A DNA stretch of 64,000 nucleotides from Halomarina rubra (GTDB taxonomy: Archaea; Halobacteriota; Halobacteria; Halobacteriales; Haloarculaceae), in NCBI RefSeq assembly GCF_023699475.1, contig NZ_JALXFV010000006.1:39076-103075 (forward strand), given 5' to 3'. The notes under the pieces were generated by a model. That model was not told where the DNA came from and did no database searches. It saw only the letters and a program-made list of their open reading frames with translations. A program made the translations under genes and the position numbers. Below, in pieces: positions 9,414 through 18,654 of the stretch; within the stretch, counting starts at the first letter, position 1; each line of letters begins with the position of its first letter.

Positions 9414-10432
9414 TGAGTACTTGGAATAACGAACGTGTTCTCGTTACCGGTGGTGCCTCGTTCATCGGATCGCATCTCGTCGAAGATCTCGTCGCTGAGG
9501 GAGCTGATGTTCGTGTCGCGGATGACTTCTCCAGCGGTGAGGTGGAAAATCTCGACGCCGTTGCGGATGATATCGAAGTTGTCGACGGTAACCTGAAACA
9601 CTACGAATTCGCCGAAGAAGCAACCAAAGATATTGATACGGTCTTCCACCTCGCGGCGGACCACGGTGGCCGGGGCTACATCTCGAATTACCCCGCGAAC
9701 TGCGCCACAAACATGGCGCTCGACAACATCGTTTACGAGGCCGCCGCCAAGAACGGCGTTGAGCGCATCACCTTCGCTTCGAGTGCCTGCACTTACCCGA
9801 CTGACATCCAGCAAGAAAAACAACGCCTCTCGGAAGAGATGGTCAGCTTTGAGGAGCGTGGTGGTGCCTACGCTGACGAGGTCTATGGTTGGGCGAAGCT
9901 CATGGGCGAACGTTCGCTGCAAGCCTACCAGGAGCAGTACGACATCGATACCAGTATCGTCCGCATCTTCACTGCCTACGGGCCGCGTGAAAACGAGACT
10001 CACGCGATTGTCGCGTTGATGGCCAAAGCATACGCCGAACAGGACCCGTATCAGATTTGGGGCGACGGCGAGCAGACGCGGAACTTCACCTACGTGAAGG
10101 ATATCACGCGTGCTCTTCGCCTTGCATCTGAGAATATCACTGACGGAACCCCTGTCAACGCTGGAATTCGTGATTATATCACGGTCAACGATGTGGCTGA
10201 GGCAATCTTCGAACGCCTCGATTGGGAGCCTGACGAAATTAATCACATGACCGACAAGCCGGTCGGTGTGCGTCACCGTGCTGCAGATACGACACGTGCT
10301 GAAGAACTCCTCGGATGGGAGCCCGAGTATACGCTACAGGACGGTATCGACAATACGCTCGACTGGTATGTCGAAAACCGCGACAAGGAGTACGTCCAGG
10401 ATAACCTCGAGACGCTTCTTCACGAGCGGTAA
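9410..10432 (+). CDS. NAD-dependent epimerase/dehydratase (extended SDR), paralogue of the gene before
   Basis: A 340-residue extended SDR. It aligns with the upstream gene through the Rossmann loop (VLVTGGASFIGSHLVEDL), the 'VFHLAADHGG' strand, the 'ITFASSACTYP' Ser region and the 'YGWAKLMGE' YxxxK motif. The C-terminal half has 'IWGDGEQTRNFTYVKDITRA', the usual nucleotide-sugar side loop. Two ATGs are adjacent (9410 and 9413); either may be used. Tandem duplication followed by divergence would explain the pair, and the two may catalyse successive steps or form a heterodimer. The next gene, a glycosyltransferase, begins 24 bases on. Confidence 0.88.
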   Translation: MMSTWNNERVLVTGGASFIGSHLVEDLVAEGADVRVADDFSSGEVENLDAVADDIEVVDGNLKHYEFAEEATKDIDTVFHLAADHGGRGYISNYPANCATNMALDNIVYEAAAKNGVERITFASSACTYPTDIQQEKQRLSEEMVSFEERGGAYADEVYGWAKLMGERSLQAYQEQYDIDTSIVRIFTAYGPRENETHAIVALMAKAYAEQDPYQIWGDGEQTRNFTYVKDITRALRLASENITDGTPVNAGIRDYITVNDVAEAIFERLDWEPDEINHMTDKPVGVRHRAADTTRAEELLGWEPEYTLQDGIDNTLDWYVENRDKEYVQDNLETLLHER

Positions 10433-10456
10433 CTCTCTCAACTCTTTTAATAGAAA

Positions 10457-11773
10457 ATGTCTGACACCGACAAGGAGTATGTCCTCGTCACGGAGTATTT
10501 TCACCCAGATACGGCCTCGACTGGCCAGCTGATGACCGATCTGGCTGTGGGCCTTCAGGAGCGTGGATTAGATTTGACGGTCCTTACGGGCCAGCCGAAC
10601 TACCACAGCGGCGACAACGACAAACAGCCTTCTGTGTCGACACATGAAGGGGTTCTCGTCAACAGAATCCGAGCCCCACAGCTTCGCCAGTCGTCATTTC
10701 TTCGGCGTGGGTTCAACTGGGTCGTTTTCACAGTTTGGATGTTTCTCAAACTGCTTGTCTCCCGCCCTCGGCGTGACCGAGAGGTAATTTTTGTCTCTAA
10801 TCCACCGTTCCTTCCAATCGCCATGTGGCTCGTCTGTAAGCTGCGCGGCTGGGACTACACGTACATCGTCTACGACCTCTATCCGGACTTCACCGTCGAA
10901 ACTGGGTATTTCGATGCTGGTGGTACCGTCGATACCGTATGGAGTACGCTGAACGAGCATATCTTTGAAGATGCAACACACATCGTAGCGCTTGGGCCTG
11001 TCATGCGTGATCGCATCATCGCAAATGCTGGTGCTGAGTTCGACGATTCGAAAATCAAAATCATCCACAATTGGGAAGACGAGGAGTTCATCGAACCGAA
11101 AGCCAAAGATGACAATTGGTTCGCAAAAGACCACGACCTTACGGACACCTTCACACTCCTATACTCAGGGAACATCGGCGAGAATCACGACCTAGAGACC
11201 GTCGTCGAGGCGGCTGCGAATCTGGACGAGGATGATGAGGTGACAGTGCTCATCATCGGTCAGGGCGACAAGAAAGATGCAATCGTTGAGTTAGCAGAGC
11301 AACACGGGCTTCGTGGCTCCCGAATCAAGTTCTTGCCATACCAACCGCTTGACGATCTTCCCTACTCACTAACGTCTGGGGATGTCTCAATCGTTACCGT
11401 ACAAGAGGGAATGGAAGGAATCTGTGTATCGAGCAAACTCTACACTGCAATGGCTGCAGGGATGCCGGTACTTGTCATCGCCCAACCGAACGACGACGAA
11501 ACACAAATCGTACAGGCATGTGACGCGGGTCTACAGGCAGCACAGGGCGATGCGGAGGAAGTCGTGGATGCGATTCGGACGTGGACTGATGACCCCAACC
11601 TAGTCAAGGAACAAGGCGAAAACGCCCGGATATCGTTCGAATCACAGTTCACGAAAGACCACTCGATCGATCGCTACTACCGGTTGCTCGACGACGAGCT
11701 CACTGTTACTCCGGATGCAGTCGCTCAGCGTTCCAAAACTGACTCCCGGGCTCGACAAAAGGTCTCGAGATAG
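10457..11773 (+). CDS. Glycosyltransferase family 4, WbuB-like
   Basis: A 438-residue protein. The N-terminus 'VLVTEYFHPDTASTGQLMTD' and 'GLDLTVLTGQPNYH' are diagnostic of the WbuB-like branch of group 1 transferases, as is 'PFLPIAMWLVCKLRGWDY' with a short hydrophobic membrane-associating stretch. The donor domain shows 'LLYSGNIGENHDLETVVEAA', 'SIVTVQEGMEGICVSSKLYT' and 'AMAAGMPVLVIAQPN'. Its 3' end overlaps the convergent Nudix gene by 49 bases. It probably transfers an amino-sugar made by the two SDR enzymes just upstream; that link is inferred from position only. Confidence 0.87.
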   Translation: MSDTDKEYVLVTEYFHPDTASTGQLMTDLAVGLQERGLDLTVLTGQPNYHSGDNDKQPSVSTHEGVLVNRIRAPQLRQSSFLRRGFNWVVFTVWMFLKLLVSRPRRDREVIFVSNPPFLPIAMWLVCKLRGWDYTYIVYDLYPDFTVETGYFDAGGTVDTVWSTLNEHIFEDATHIVALGPVMRDRIIANAGAEFDDSKIKIIHNWEDEEFIEPKAKDDNWFAKDHDLTDTFTLLYSGNIGENHDLETVVEAAANLDEDDEVTVLIIGQGDKKDAIVELAEQHGLRGSRIKFLPYQPLDDLPYSLTSGDVSIVTVQEGMEGICVSSKLYTAMAAGMPVLVIAQPNDDETQIVQACDAGLQAAQGDAEEVVDAIRTWTDDPNLVKEQGENARISFESQFTKDHSIDRYYRLLDDELTVTPDAVAQRSKTDSRARQKVSR

Positions 11774-12255
11774 CCAGGTTCGAGCCGCTCGGACTCGCTG
11801 TCTAATATTTCCGACATTCGCCAAAAGGAGGCAGCTGCTGCGTCCGACCCAGCCTGCGGTTTGCCCCCTACTGCGCTCCGTGGGGTCGCATATACAATTA
11901 CGAGGACGTGTTTCCCAGTCGGGTGTTTGACGAAGACTGTATCGATAAGGGTCAATTCGTCTGTTTTGACCTCGAGGGTTGTCTCTTCACACAACTCACG
12001 AACCGCCGCCTGTTCTGGGGGTTCATCGGCTTCAAGGTACCCTGCGGGTAGACTCCAGGCACCAACGGCAGGTGGTTCTGTTCGCTTAACTAATAGAATA
12101 GACTCTCCATCTACAACAATAACACCAGCACACGGCTTGGGATTACGGTACAGAACTCGTTGACAGGATGGACAGAACTGTCGATCGCGGCCTTCTGCTT
12201 CTTTCGTGGTCAGTGCTGTACCACATTCTGGACAATAGTGTCTGTCGTGAGCCAT
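11725..12255 (-). CDS. Nudix hydrolase with N-terminal zinc ribbon
   Basis: A 176-residue protein. An N-terminal zinc ribbon (CPECGTAL ... CPSCQRVLY) precedes a Nudix domain. The Nudix box is 'GYLEADEPPEQAAVRELCEE' followed by TTLEV; the Gly of the canonical REUXEEXGU end is Thr here, while all the Glu metal ligands are kept. The zinc ribbon plus Nudix layout is that of the NudC-like/ADP-ribose pyrophosphatase group in haloarchaea. Likely role: hydrolysis of a nucleoside diphosphate derivative in the cytoplasm. It reads toward the glycan cluster and overlaps its last gene, so the two are separate transcription units. Confidence 0.85.
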   Translation of the reverse strand: MAHDRHYCPECGTALTTKEAEGRDRQFCPSCQRVLYRNPKPCAGVIVVDGESILLVKRTEPPAVGAWSLPAGYLEADEPPEQAAVRELCEETTLEVKTDELTLIDTVFVKHPTGKHVLVIVYATPRSAVGGKPQAGSDAAAASFWRMSEILDSESERLEPGYLETFCRARESVLER

Positions 12256-12428
12256 ACTATCGTCTTATGAACTGGGTTGATGTCATAAGCGGTTGCGTTG
12301 AAACACAACTTCTGCACCCGTGTTCATACACGACCGAGATTTGATTCTCAGTAAGTGGCCCGATAGGAGTCCAAATCTCTAATGACGTGTCTGATAGCGA
12401 TCGTTGTAATCCTGGTGAGTACCTATCT

Positions 12429-13517
12429 CTAGCCGGCCTCATTCCCATCCCCCGAGACGTTCACCCACAAATGGACCTCACGGTAGGCGTTTTCGGTAGT
12501 TGGCTCTGCGGGTGGGTCACCTGTGTACAGTAGGTACACCAATCGCAACCGGTCACCAGAAATCGTTGGTGCTACGGTGTGTCGTTCTTGCCATGTGTCG
12601 TTGGCCGCGACCGTTGGCGTGAAGCGTTGTAGTTCTTCCTGTTCTAGAACTTCAACTGATACATTCGTGACGTTCGTTGAATTCGTGCGATTCGTTACGC
12701 GAGTTCCGTTCTCGAAATACTGCACGTCCACTTTTTGTAATTCAACGACCAGAGTGTAGTTGACTTCCTTCCCTTCGTGATTCCCGATTCCAGTGTACAG
12801 CGATGTTGGCTGGCCACGCGTGAGGTTTGAAGGGTACTCATCGGCGACTAATGCACCACTCTCGTTTTCGGTAAGCAGATACAGTTCACTGAACTGTTCG
12901 CCCTTGGTCGGCACCATGACCGCGTAGCCGATACTCGAAACCGCGAGCAAGAGGCTGAGTACTAAGACGACGTTCAGGAGGGCATCACCACGCGAATCCG
13001 GATTGAAAAGCTCTGCATGGGTCCCCGAGTACCACTCACGATACGGGACGATGAGTCGCTCATCGGTAGGGAGGTTCCAACGCCGCACTGCCCCGACGAT
13101 ACTCACGCCGAGCGTGAAGACACTCAGGCTCACTACAATAGGTACTAATCGGATTCCGAGGGGGGTGAAATTCAACACCAACCCGATAAGGGGAACTATC
13201 GCGATGCTCGTACCTAGGGACAGTGCAAGCCGTTCGATTCCGTCGACGCCCTCATGGATTTCGTAGGCATCTCCATTGTCCCACTTTGCGTCTTTGTCGT
13301 CGATGAGGCCGGTCGCACCCTCGGGGAACAACGCTGCGATGAACGCATAACCCGGGGCGAACAGAACGAATACCAACCCAAGTGCGATACGGACTGGTGT
13401 CTCGTTCAGTATCGGCGTTAGAACGAACAGATCCGTCAACAGCGTCAGTACGATGATTGCTGCGAGGTCGGCTGGGAGCCGACGAATGGGACGTGGAAGC
13501 AGCAATCGAACATCCAT
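12429..13517 (-). CDS. DUF1616 family membrane protein
   Basis: A 362-residue protein with about four N-terminal to mid-protein membrane segments (for example IIVLTLLTDLFVLTPIL, IALGLVFVLFAPGYAFIAAL and ALNVVLVLSLLLAVSSIGYA) and an outside C-terminal domain rich in Asn-X-Ser/Thr sites (FENGTRVTNRTNSTNVTN). 'LFAPGYAFIAALFP' is the hallmark of DUF1616. The biochemical role is unknown; the family often sits beside DUF58/MoxR or glycosylation genes in haloarchaea. It begins 18 bases after the DUF4129 gene on the same strand and is probably cotranscribed with it. Confidence 0.85.
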   Translation of the reverse strand: MDVRLLLPRPIRRLPADLAAIIVLTLLTDLFVLTPILNETPVRIALGLVFVLFAPGYAFIAALFPEGATGLIDDKDAKWDNGDAYEIHEGVDGIERLALSLGTSIAIVPLIGLVLNFTPLGIRLVPIVVSLSVFTLGVSIVGAVRRWNLPTDERLIVPYREWYSGTHAELFNPDSRGDALLNVVLVLSLLLAVSSIGYAVMVPTKGEQFSELYLLTENESGALVADEYPSNLTRGQPTSLYTGIGNHEGKEVNYTLVVELQKVDVQYFENGTRVTNRTNSTNVTNVSVEVLEQEELQRFTPTVAANDTWQERHTVAPTISGDRLRLVYLLYTGDPPAEPTTENAYREVHLWVNVSGDGNEAG

Positions 13518-13535
13518 TGTCTTCTCCGAGTTGCT

Positions 13536-15626
13536 CTACTCCGATAAATCAGTTGACTTCCCTGAGTCAGACTCAACTGTATCGGAAGCGCTCGAATGGA
13601 GGTCCTGAGCGGTCTGCTGTGAGACACTCTCTCTTGAGAACTGGGCTTGTTCGTACGCACTCGTCAGCCGCTCGAGGAAAGACCGCTCATCGTTCGATAA
13701 GACTGCAGCACTCTCATTGTAGAATTCCCAGTGAGTGAGGCCAGTCCGCGCCACTCGCTCTTTGAGACTCGCCCGCACCGCTGCATAGGTCGTGACGAGA
13801 CCCGCATCGGATTGACCCTCTGAAAGTAACTCTCGAGCACTTTCGAGTTGGTTCTGAACGATTTCGGACCTCGATTGCTGTTCTGTCGTTGATTCCACTG
13901 GAGTCGACGCTGGTGCGGGTGCAATGTTCTTTGGCTCAGAAGAGCGCGACCAGTATCGTACCCCGAATACGGCTACGAGTATCAGTGTCACTACCCCACC
14001 GACAAGTGTGAGGAATTGCTCCAAAGACAATCCGCTACTCGGAGATTGCAGACCAGTGTTCCCACCTGCTGAAGAAACCGAAACTGTCGCGTTTGCCGCC
14101 GAGGAGCCCAGATTCGTGCCCTCATCACTGAACGTCGCCTGGACCTCAACCGTTCCATTCGACTCAAAGTCCTGTGGTAACGCTACCTCCGTGTTGTAGT
14201 CCCCATCGCGATTGGTCCTCACCGTCTCGATTTCATTGCCACCTATCGAAAGGGCTACTCTCTGTCCCCCAACGGCCTGTCCATCGGTGGTTCGAAGTGT
14301 TCCCGAGACGCGAATCGTTTGCGCATCGGTACCGAATGCTTCCATCATCAGCGCTGTCGGTGTCTCATCGACCTGGAGTGTCGAACTCGCTGACGTACTT
14401 GCAAGTGCTCGATTCTCCTGTGCTACACTGACTACAAGATTCCGTGTTCCCTCATCTATGCCTGCTGGAATCCGCACTGTCACTTGATAGCTCCCGTCTT
14501 CTCGACTTTGCGCCGTGGTCAGTCGCGTCTCACCCAGACGAACAGCCACTGGGACTGATGCGCCAATGCCTTCAGCACGCACCTGTCCTGTCACGGTCAC
14601 CGTCTGGTTATATCGGGTTTCTGTCGGAGCTGTGTCGATAGAGATGTTCGGGGTGACCTGTTCGACCTGAATAGGAATCGTATCTGAGGAATTGAGATAC
14701 GGGGAGGTCGAGACTGGCCGGTAGCCCACCGTGATATTGGTCGCGTTTGTGGGTAGGGTCGTTGGCCGGTATTCGATAGAGAAGGCCCCGTTTTCGTCTG
14801 TCGTCGTCCGATAGGATTGTGAGCCAATCTGTAATCGAATCTCTTCGGTTGTTACTGCCGACCCATTCTCGGTGGTCAGCGTCCCGGAGAGCGCCAATGG
14901 GTCGAGAAAGGACGCTTGCTGACCGTCTGCACGAACGGAGAGTGTGGTCTCTTCGAACGTTGCCTCCCTGACCTCCTCTTGAGTATCGGTGATATTCTGT
15001 TCGACTGCGGTAACAGAGTCCCGTGCGTCAGCGAAGTCCTGTCCCGTTTGATTACCCAGCTGGCCATATCCATCACGTGTTCGACCAGCGTTCTCACGGA
15101 CTCGTGAGGCGTCTTCTTCGAGGTCGCGTGCTAGTTCGCGTGCTTGGGAATTGTTTCCGTTCTCACGTGCCTCACGATACTTTTCATAGGTATCTCGATA
15201 GTCCTCGGTCGCGTTCGTCAACTCGCGCTGGTTGTTTCGCGTCCGTCGAAAGGTGCGTGTTGAGTCTGTCTCACCAGCGACATCCACGAGCTGACCAAGC
15301 CGGTCGTTGTACTTGTCGCCAAGGAGTTTCCGCGCGGCATCGTACTCTCCCTGGCTCAGCTGGATTGACCCCTCGCCCAGACGACCTGCTAGTTGCCCGA
15401 TGAGCCAGTCTTGAAGCGCTGCTGCATCGCCCTCTTGGCCAACTATATCTGGATTACGGTGGGCAATCGAATCGCTCGTGTTGTTACTGGCGCTCGTCCC
15501 GTTTGGCCCATCTTGGGCGTACGCTGAGGTGCGGTCACTTGCTGGACCTGTCTCTGCGAGAACGACCCCGATCGGAGAGGCCAGAACAACCAGAACAACG
15601 CAACAGAGAGCGACCGAGCGATTCAC
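13536..15626 (-). CDS. Secreted/membrane-anchored multi-domain protein with cytoplasmic DUF4129 tail
   Basis: A 696-residue protein. The order of parts is: signal peptide (residues 1-24, VALCCVVLVVLASPIGVVLA); an acidic helical segment (about 60-230) rich in Glu/Arg/Asn that looks like a coiled coil; three carboxypeptidase-regulatory or Ig-like beta domains (about 235-520) with DENGAF, REDGSY and NRDGDY turns at equivalent positions; one membrane helix (LEQFLTLVGGVVTLILVAVF, about 545); and a cytoplasmic DUF4129-like tail with 'LTHWEFYNESAAVLSNDE'. The DUF4129 tail links it with the MoxR/DUF58 machinery encoded alongside. It may sense or build the cell surface; the ligand is unknown. It is divergent from the DUF58 gene, with 133 bases between. 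Confidence 0.8.
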   Translation of the reverse strand: MNRSVALCCVVLVVLASPIGVVLAETGPASDRTSAYAQDGPNGTSASNNTSDSIAHRNPDIVGQEGDAAALQDWLIGQLAGRLGEGSIQLSQGEYDAARKLLGDKYNDRLGQLVDVAGETDSTRTFRRTRNNQRELTNATEDYRDTYEKYREARENGNNSQARELARDLEEDASRVRENAGRTRDGYGQLGNQTGQDFADARDSVTAVEQNITDTQEEVREATFEETTLSVRADGQQASFLDPLALSGTLTTENGSAVTTEEIRLQIGSQSYRTTTDENGAFSIEYRPTTLPTNATNITVGYRPVSTSPYLNSSDTIPIQVEQVTPNISIDTAPTETRYNQTVTVTGQVRAEGIGASVPVAVRLGETRLTTAQSREDGSYQVTVRIPAGIDEGTRNLVVSVAQENRALASTSASSTLQVDETPTALMMEAFGTDAQTIRVSGTLRTTDGQAVGGQRVALSIGGNEIETVRTNRDGDYNTEVALPQDFESNGTVEVQATFSDEGTNLGSSAANATVSVSSAGGNTGLQSPSSGLSLEQFLTLVGGVVTLILVAVFGVRYWSRSSEPKNIAPAPASTPVESTTEQQSRSEIVQNQLESARELLSEGQSDAGLVTTYAAVRASLKERVARTGLTHWEFYNESAAVLSNDERSFLERLTSAYEQAQFSRESVSQQTAQDLHSSASDTVESDSGKSTDLSE

Positions 15627-15759
15627 GTCTGTCTTCGTTCAGATGCCCTCTGCAAAGAGCGTTGTTGCTCGCATTTTTTACACGAGAGTTACTCTGGATA
15701 CACCCCTACGCAGAACAAGACACCAGAACGTTCAATCATCCGCGTAGGTTTCACACGGT

Positions 15760-17202
15760 ATGCAGCTGACGCGCCATGGATACGCGACCATTGGCCTTCT
15801 CATCGGTCTGGCGACCTTTGCTGTCCTTCTCCGGTCATGGGCGCTCTTGGCGGGTGCGGCGCTTCTCGGCGCGTGGCTTGTCACTCGCGCTGTTCTGTTT
15901 GCTTTGCTTCTCAGGAGGTTCGACCAGACGCTAACTGTCCAGCAGGACATTCAGTCAACTGCGAGACCGGATGAAACGGTGCCGGTGACACTCAGTGCTC
16001 ACCTCGCGCATTCTATCCCGCTCAAAGCGCATATCGCTGCAGAGCCCCCACTCGTCGCTGACGCTCCTACTATTGACAGTCGGTCGGTTCGTCTCATCGA
16101 GGAGTTGGAGGAGGCGACAACGACATTCACCGTTCGACTCCCTGTCGCTGGTAACGCAACCTTCGATCAGCCATCGGTCTCAGTCACTGACGGCCAGCTA
16201 TTCACTGAAACATTTGAATTCGGTGACCAGCATCGCGTTGTCGTTCGCCCCCGCCAACCAGACGATATGCACATCGGAGAGGGGGGCCAGGAGATTGCAA
16301 TCGGATACGGTGAACACGAGGCCCTCCGCCCCAAAGGAGGAGGGACCGAACCGGAGTCTGTTCGCGAGTATCTGCCCTCTGATTCCGTACGCCAGATTGA
16401 CTGGAAAGCCACCGCGCGGATGCAATCTCCCCAAATTCGAGAGTACAGGCCGGAGACTGACCGGGAATCGATGCTTCTCGTCGACCACCGAGCAGCGACT
16501 GCAGTCGGTCTGCCGGGGAAACGCGCCCAAGAGTATCTCAGAGAAGTCGCACTGGCGTTCGTCGAGTACGCAGACCGAGTGGATGACCCGCTAGGCTGTT
16601 TCACTATCGGCGATGAAGGAATCACCGGGCGTTTCCCTACCACCGCAAGTAAATCTGGTTACGGGAAGATACGACGCCATCTTACAGATTTGTCGCCGAC
16701 AAACTCGCTCAACGAGCCTACTGAATCCCAATCTGACTTCCGAGCAGTGCGTTCGCCTGCTGATGCCAGACGTGCGGCAAAGCTACTGTCTGAGTCCAGC
16801 GCGGGTGCGTTCGGACAGAATCTTACCCCGTATTTCAAGGCGAGCGAACAGTACGTCAAGCGCATTGATGGCGACCCGCTGTTCGCTACTACACGGCTCG
16901 CAATCCGCGATGCTTCCCACTTGATTATTTCCACCACAGATACGAACCGCGCTGGCATTCGTGAGACAGTCAAGCTTGCGCGGCGAGGAGATCGCCTTGT
17001 GACGGTCTTCCTCGCGCCTACAATGCTCTACCGTGCTGACGGACTTGCAAATATGGATTCGGCATATGATGAGTACCTCGAGTTCGAAGAGTTCAGGCGA
17101 GAACTAGCCGGCCTTGATCGTGTCGACGCATATGAGGTTGCGCCAGGTGCGCGACTGGCGGCGGTCCTTGACAGGCGGTCTCGAAGAGGTGCGTCTGCAT
17201 GA
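15760..17202 (+). CDS. DUF58 domain protein (MoxR-associated)
   Basis: A 480-residue protein. Two N-terminal membrane segments (ATIGLLIGLATFAVLL and WALLAGAALLGAWLVTRAVL) anchor it. An Ig-like stretch follows, then the DUF58 core 'EYLPSDSVRQIDWKATARM' and the vWA-like 'MLLVDHRAATAVG' region. DUF58 proteins pair with MoxR AAA ATPases in many prokaryotes and are thought to act in complex assembly or metal insertion; the exact substrate here is not known. The gene heads a three-gene block whose members overlap by four bases each (17199/17202 and 17714/17717), so translation is coupled. Confidence 0.88.
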   Translation: MQLTRHGYATIGLLIGLATFAVLLRSWALLAGAALLGAWLVTRAVLFALLLRRFDQTLTVQQDIQSTARPDETVPVTLSAHLAHSIPLKAHIAAEPPLVADAPTIDSRSVRLIEELEEATTTFTVRLPVAGNATFDQPSVSVTDGQLFTETFEFGDQHRVVVRPRQPDDMHIGEGGQEIAIGYGEHEALRPKGGGTEPESVREYLPSDSVRQIDWKATARMQSPQIREYRPETDRESMLLVDHRAATAVGLPGKRAQEYLREVALAFVEYADRVDDPLGCFTIGDEGITGRFPTTASKSGYGKIRRHLTDLSPTNSLNEPTESQSDFRAVRSPADARRAAKLLSESSAGAFGQNLTPYFKASEQYVKRIDGDPLFATTRLAIRDASHLIISTTDTNRAGIRETVKLARRGDRLVTVFLAPTMLYRADGLANMDSAYDEYLEFEEFRRELAGLDRVDAYEVAPGARLAAVLDRRSRRGASA

Positions 17203-17717
17203 CTGACCAATCACGACTCACCCCTCAACAAAACTCCATCCGGCGCGAAATCGGCGGGGGCGGATGGACCGCGTTCACCATGCTTGGAGGGCTACTAGCT
17301 GCAAGTGGGTTTGTTCTCACTGGGCAGGTGGGTGGATTCGTCGCTGCGGCTGTCGTATTCGGCGCAGCGGTCGTACTCACGACACCATTCGCGCTTACTA
17401 TCTCCGTCCTCCTCATTGGTGTAGTCGACCCGAGCGAGTTTCTCCCAATGTTACTTGCCGGGAGTGGTCTCTTGTTTATCGCCCTCAGCGGCCTCGAAGG
17501 GGTACGCAGGCCTGGACTAGCTACCGCTGTTCTGGTGATGATTGCGAGCAGTATGATTGGAGTGGCGTGGGTCGCGTGGTCGATTTGGCCACCGTGGTTA
17601 GCGACTGTCGCAGTCCTCGTCGTGATAGCGATACTCGGATATGGCACCCACCGATACGAGCGAGTGATGCTTGGGCTCGTCACCGACCCGATTCCCGAGT
17701 CGGAGGCTGAGCCATGA
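17199..17717 (+). CDS. Small multi-pass membrane protein of the DUF58/MoxR module
   Basis: A 172-residue protein with about five hydrophobic segments: AFTMLGGLLAASGFVL, GGFVAAAVVFGAAVVL, ALTISVLLIGVV, MLLAGSGLLFIAL and WLATVAVLVVIAILGY. It ends in an acidic tail. I do not recognise a characterised function; proteins of this size and topology recur next to DUF58 in haloarchaea. Four-base overlaps with both neighbours show that it belongs to the same operon, and it may be the membrane platform of the complex. Confidence 0.75.
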   Translation: MTDQSRLTPQQNSIRREIGGGGWTAFTMLGGLLAASGFVLTGQVGGFVAAAVVFGAAVVLTTPFALTISVLLIGVVDPSEFLPMLLAGSGLLFIALSGLEGVRRPGLATAVLVMIASSMIGVAWVAWSIWPPWLATVAVLVVIAILGYGTHRYERVMLGLVTDPIPESEAEP

Positions 17718-18595
17718 GCGAATCGGTTGAGACCAGTCCAAGCGAGATGAGCGACGAGCAGGACCAGACGTCGCTCTCACGTGCAGAAATCCTCGCACAG
17801 GTCGAAACCCTCCGTGCGGAAAACAATCGCCTCAGAACAGCATATCGCGACGCACAGCGCCAACGCTACCGCCGAACGGCTGCAGGGTTCGGTATTGTTG
17901 GTGTTCTTGCGCTGCTCGGTGCTGCACTATTCCCTGGAGTCAGGACGGTCCTGCTCGCACTTGGTGGCACGGGCGTGTTTGCGGCTGTGATGACGCTATA
18001 TCTCACACCAGAAGCGTTCATCTCAGCGAGTGTTGGCGAAGCCGTTTCTCAAACGTACTCGGAGAATACTAGTGCAATCGTCGCCGACCTGGGATTGAGC
18101 GACAACCGAGTCTACCTCCCCACAGACGACGAGACACGCCTGTACCTTCCTCAGTACGAGGACTTTGACACACGTAAAGGAGTGTCGCTGGACACACCGT
18201 TTGTCACCGCCGAAAACGAGCGCTCTCGTGGGCTAGCTCTCCTCCCAACAGGCAGTTCGCTATATGACCAATTCGAACAGGCTCACTCAGGCCCAATTCC
18301 AGAGCGCCCCTCCTCGCTTGCACGAGCGCTCGCCGATGCCGCAATCGAGCAGTTTGAACTTGCCGATACAGTTGACCCCGAGACCGAGAATGGGCGACTC
18401 GCACTCGGCGTCGCTGGTGCACGAATCGAACCTGTATCAGCACTTGACCACCCGCTCGCTTCACTCGTCGCTGTAGGATTGGCGACACAACTCGGAACAG
18501 CAATCGATGTCACCGTTCAGGCGCCAGATGACGAACGATACGACTCAATCGTCGTCTATACTTGGGACTCTGACGATTTCGACTTGATGGAGTAG
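17714..18595 (+). CDS. Coiled-coil/membrane protein of the DUF58/MoxR module, unknown function
   Basis: A 293-residue protein. An N-terminal coiled coil (ILAQVETLRAENNRLRTAYR) leads into two membrane helices (AGFGIVGVLALLGAALFPG and TVLLALGGTGVFAAVMTLYL). A cytoplasmic domain of about 180 residues follows, starting near SASVGEAVSQTYSENTSAIV and including 'LPTGSSLYDQFEQAH'. No known catalytic motif is visible. It overlaps the preceding gene by four bases and ends 59 bases before the convergent coiled-coil gene. It is likely a haloarchaea-specific component of the MoxR/DUF58 machine. Confidence 0.72.
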   Translation: MSESVETSPSEMSDEQDQTSLSRAEILAQVETLRAENNRLRTAYRDAQRQRYRRTAAGFGIVGVLALLGAALFPGVRTVLLALGGTGVFAAVMTLYLTPEAFISASVGEAVSQTYSENTSAIVADLGLSDNRVYLPTDDETRLYLPQYEDFDTRKGVSLDTPFVTAENERSRGLALLPTGSSLYDQFEQAHSGPIPERPSSLARALADAAIEQFELADTVDPETENGRLALGVAGARIEPVSALDHPLASLVAVGLATQLGTAIDVTVQAPDDERYDSIVVYTWDSDDFDLME

Positions 18596-18654
18596 CACCG
18601 AGTCTGGCGCGGATGAGATTGATTGCGAACCGCTATCTTTGCTGCTCGGAACGG

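Noticed and set aside
8418..10276. Long minus-strand open frames opposite the two SDR genes
   Set aside because: They are antisense shadows with no family features; codon bias of the plus-strand SDR genes creates them.
12257..12448. A 63-codon minus-strand frame between the Nudix and DUF1616 genes
   Set aside because: No motif, overlaps the end of the DUF1616 gene, and composition looks like intergenic DNA.
15657..15679. GAGC-loop-GCTC hairpin followed by six T residues
   Set aside because: It lies between divergent genes, where a terminator makes no sense; the T-run read from the minus strand is more likely part of the promoter of the 13536 gene.
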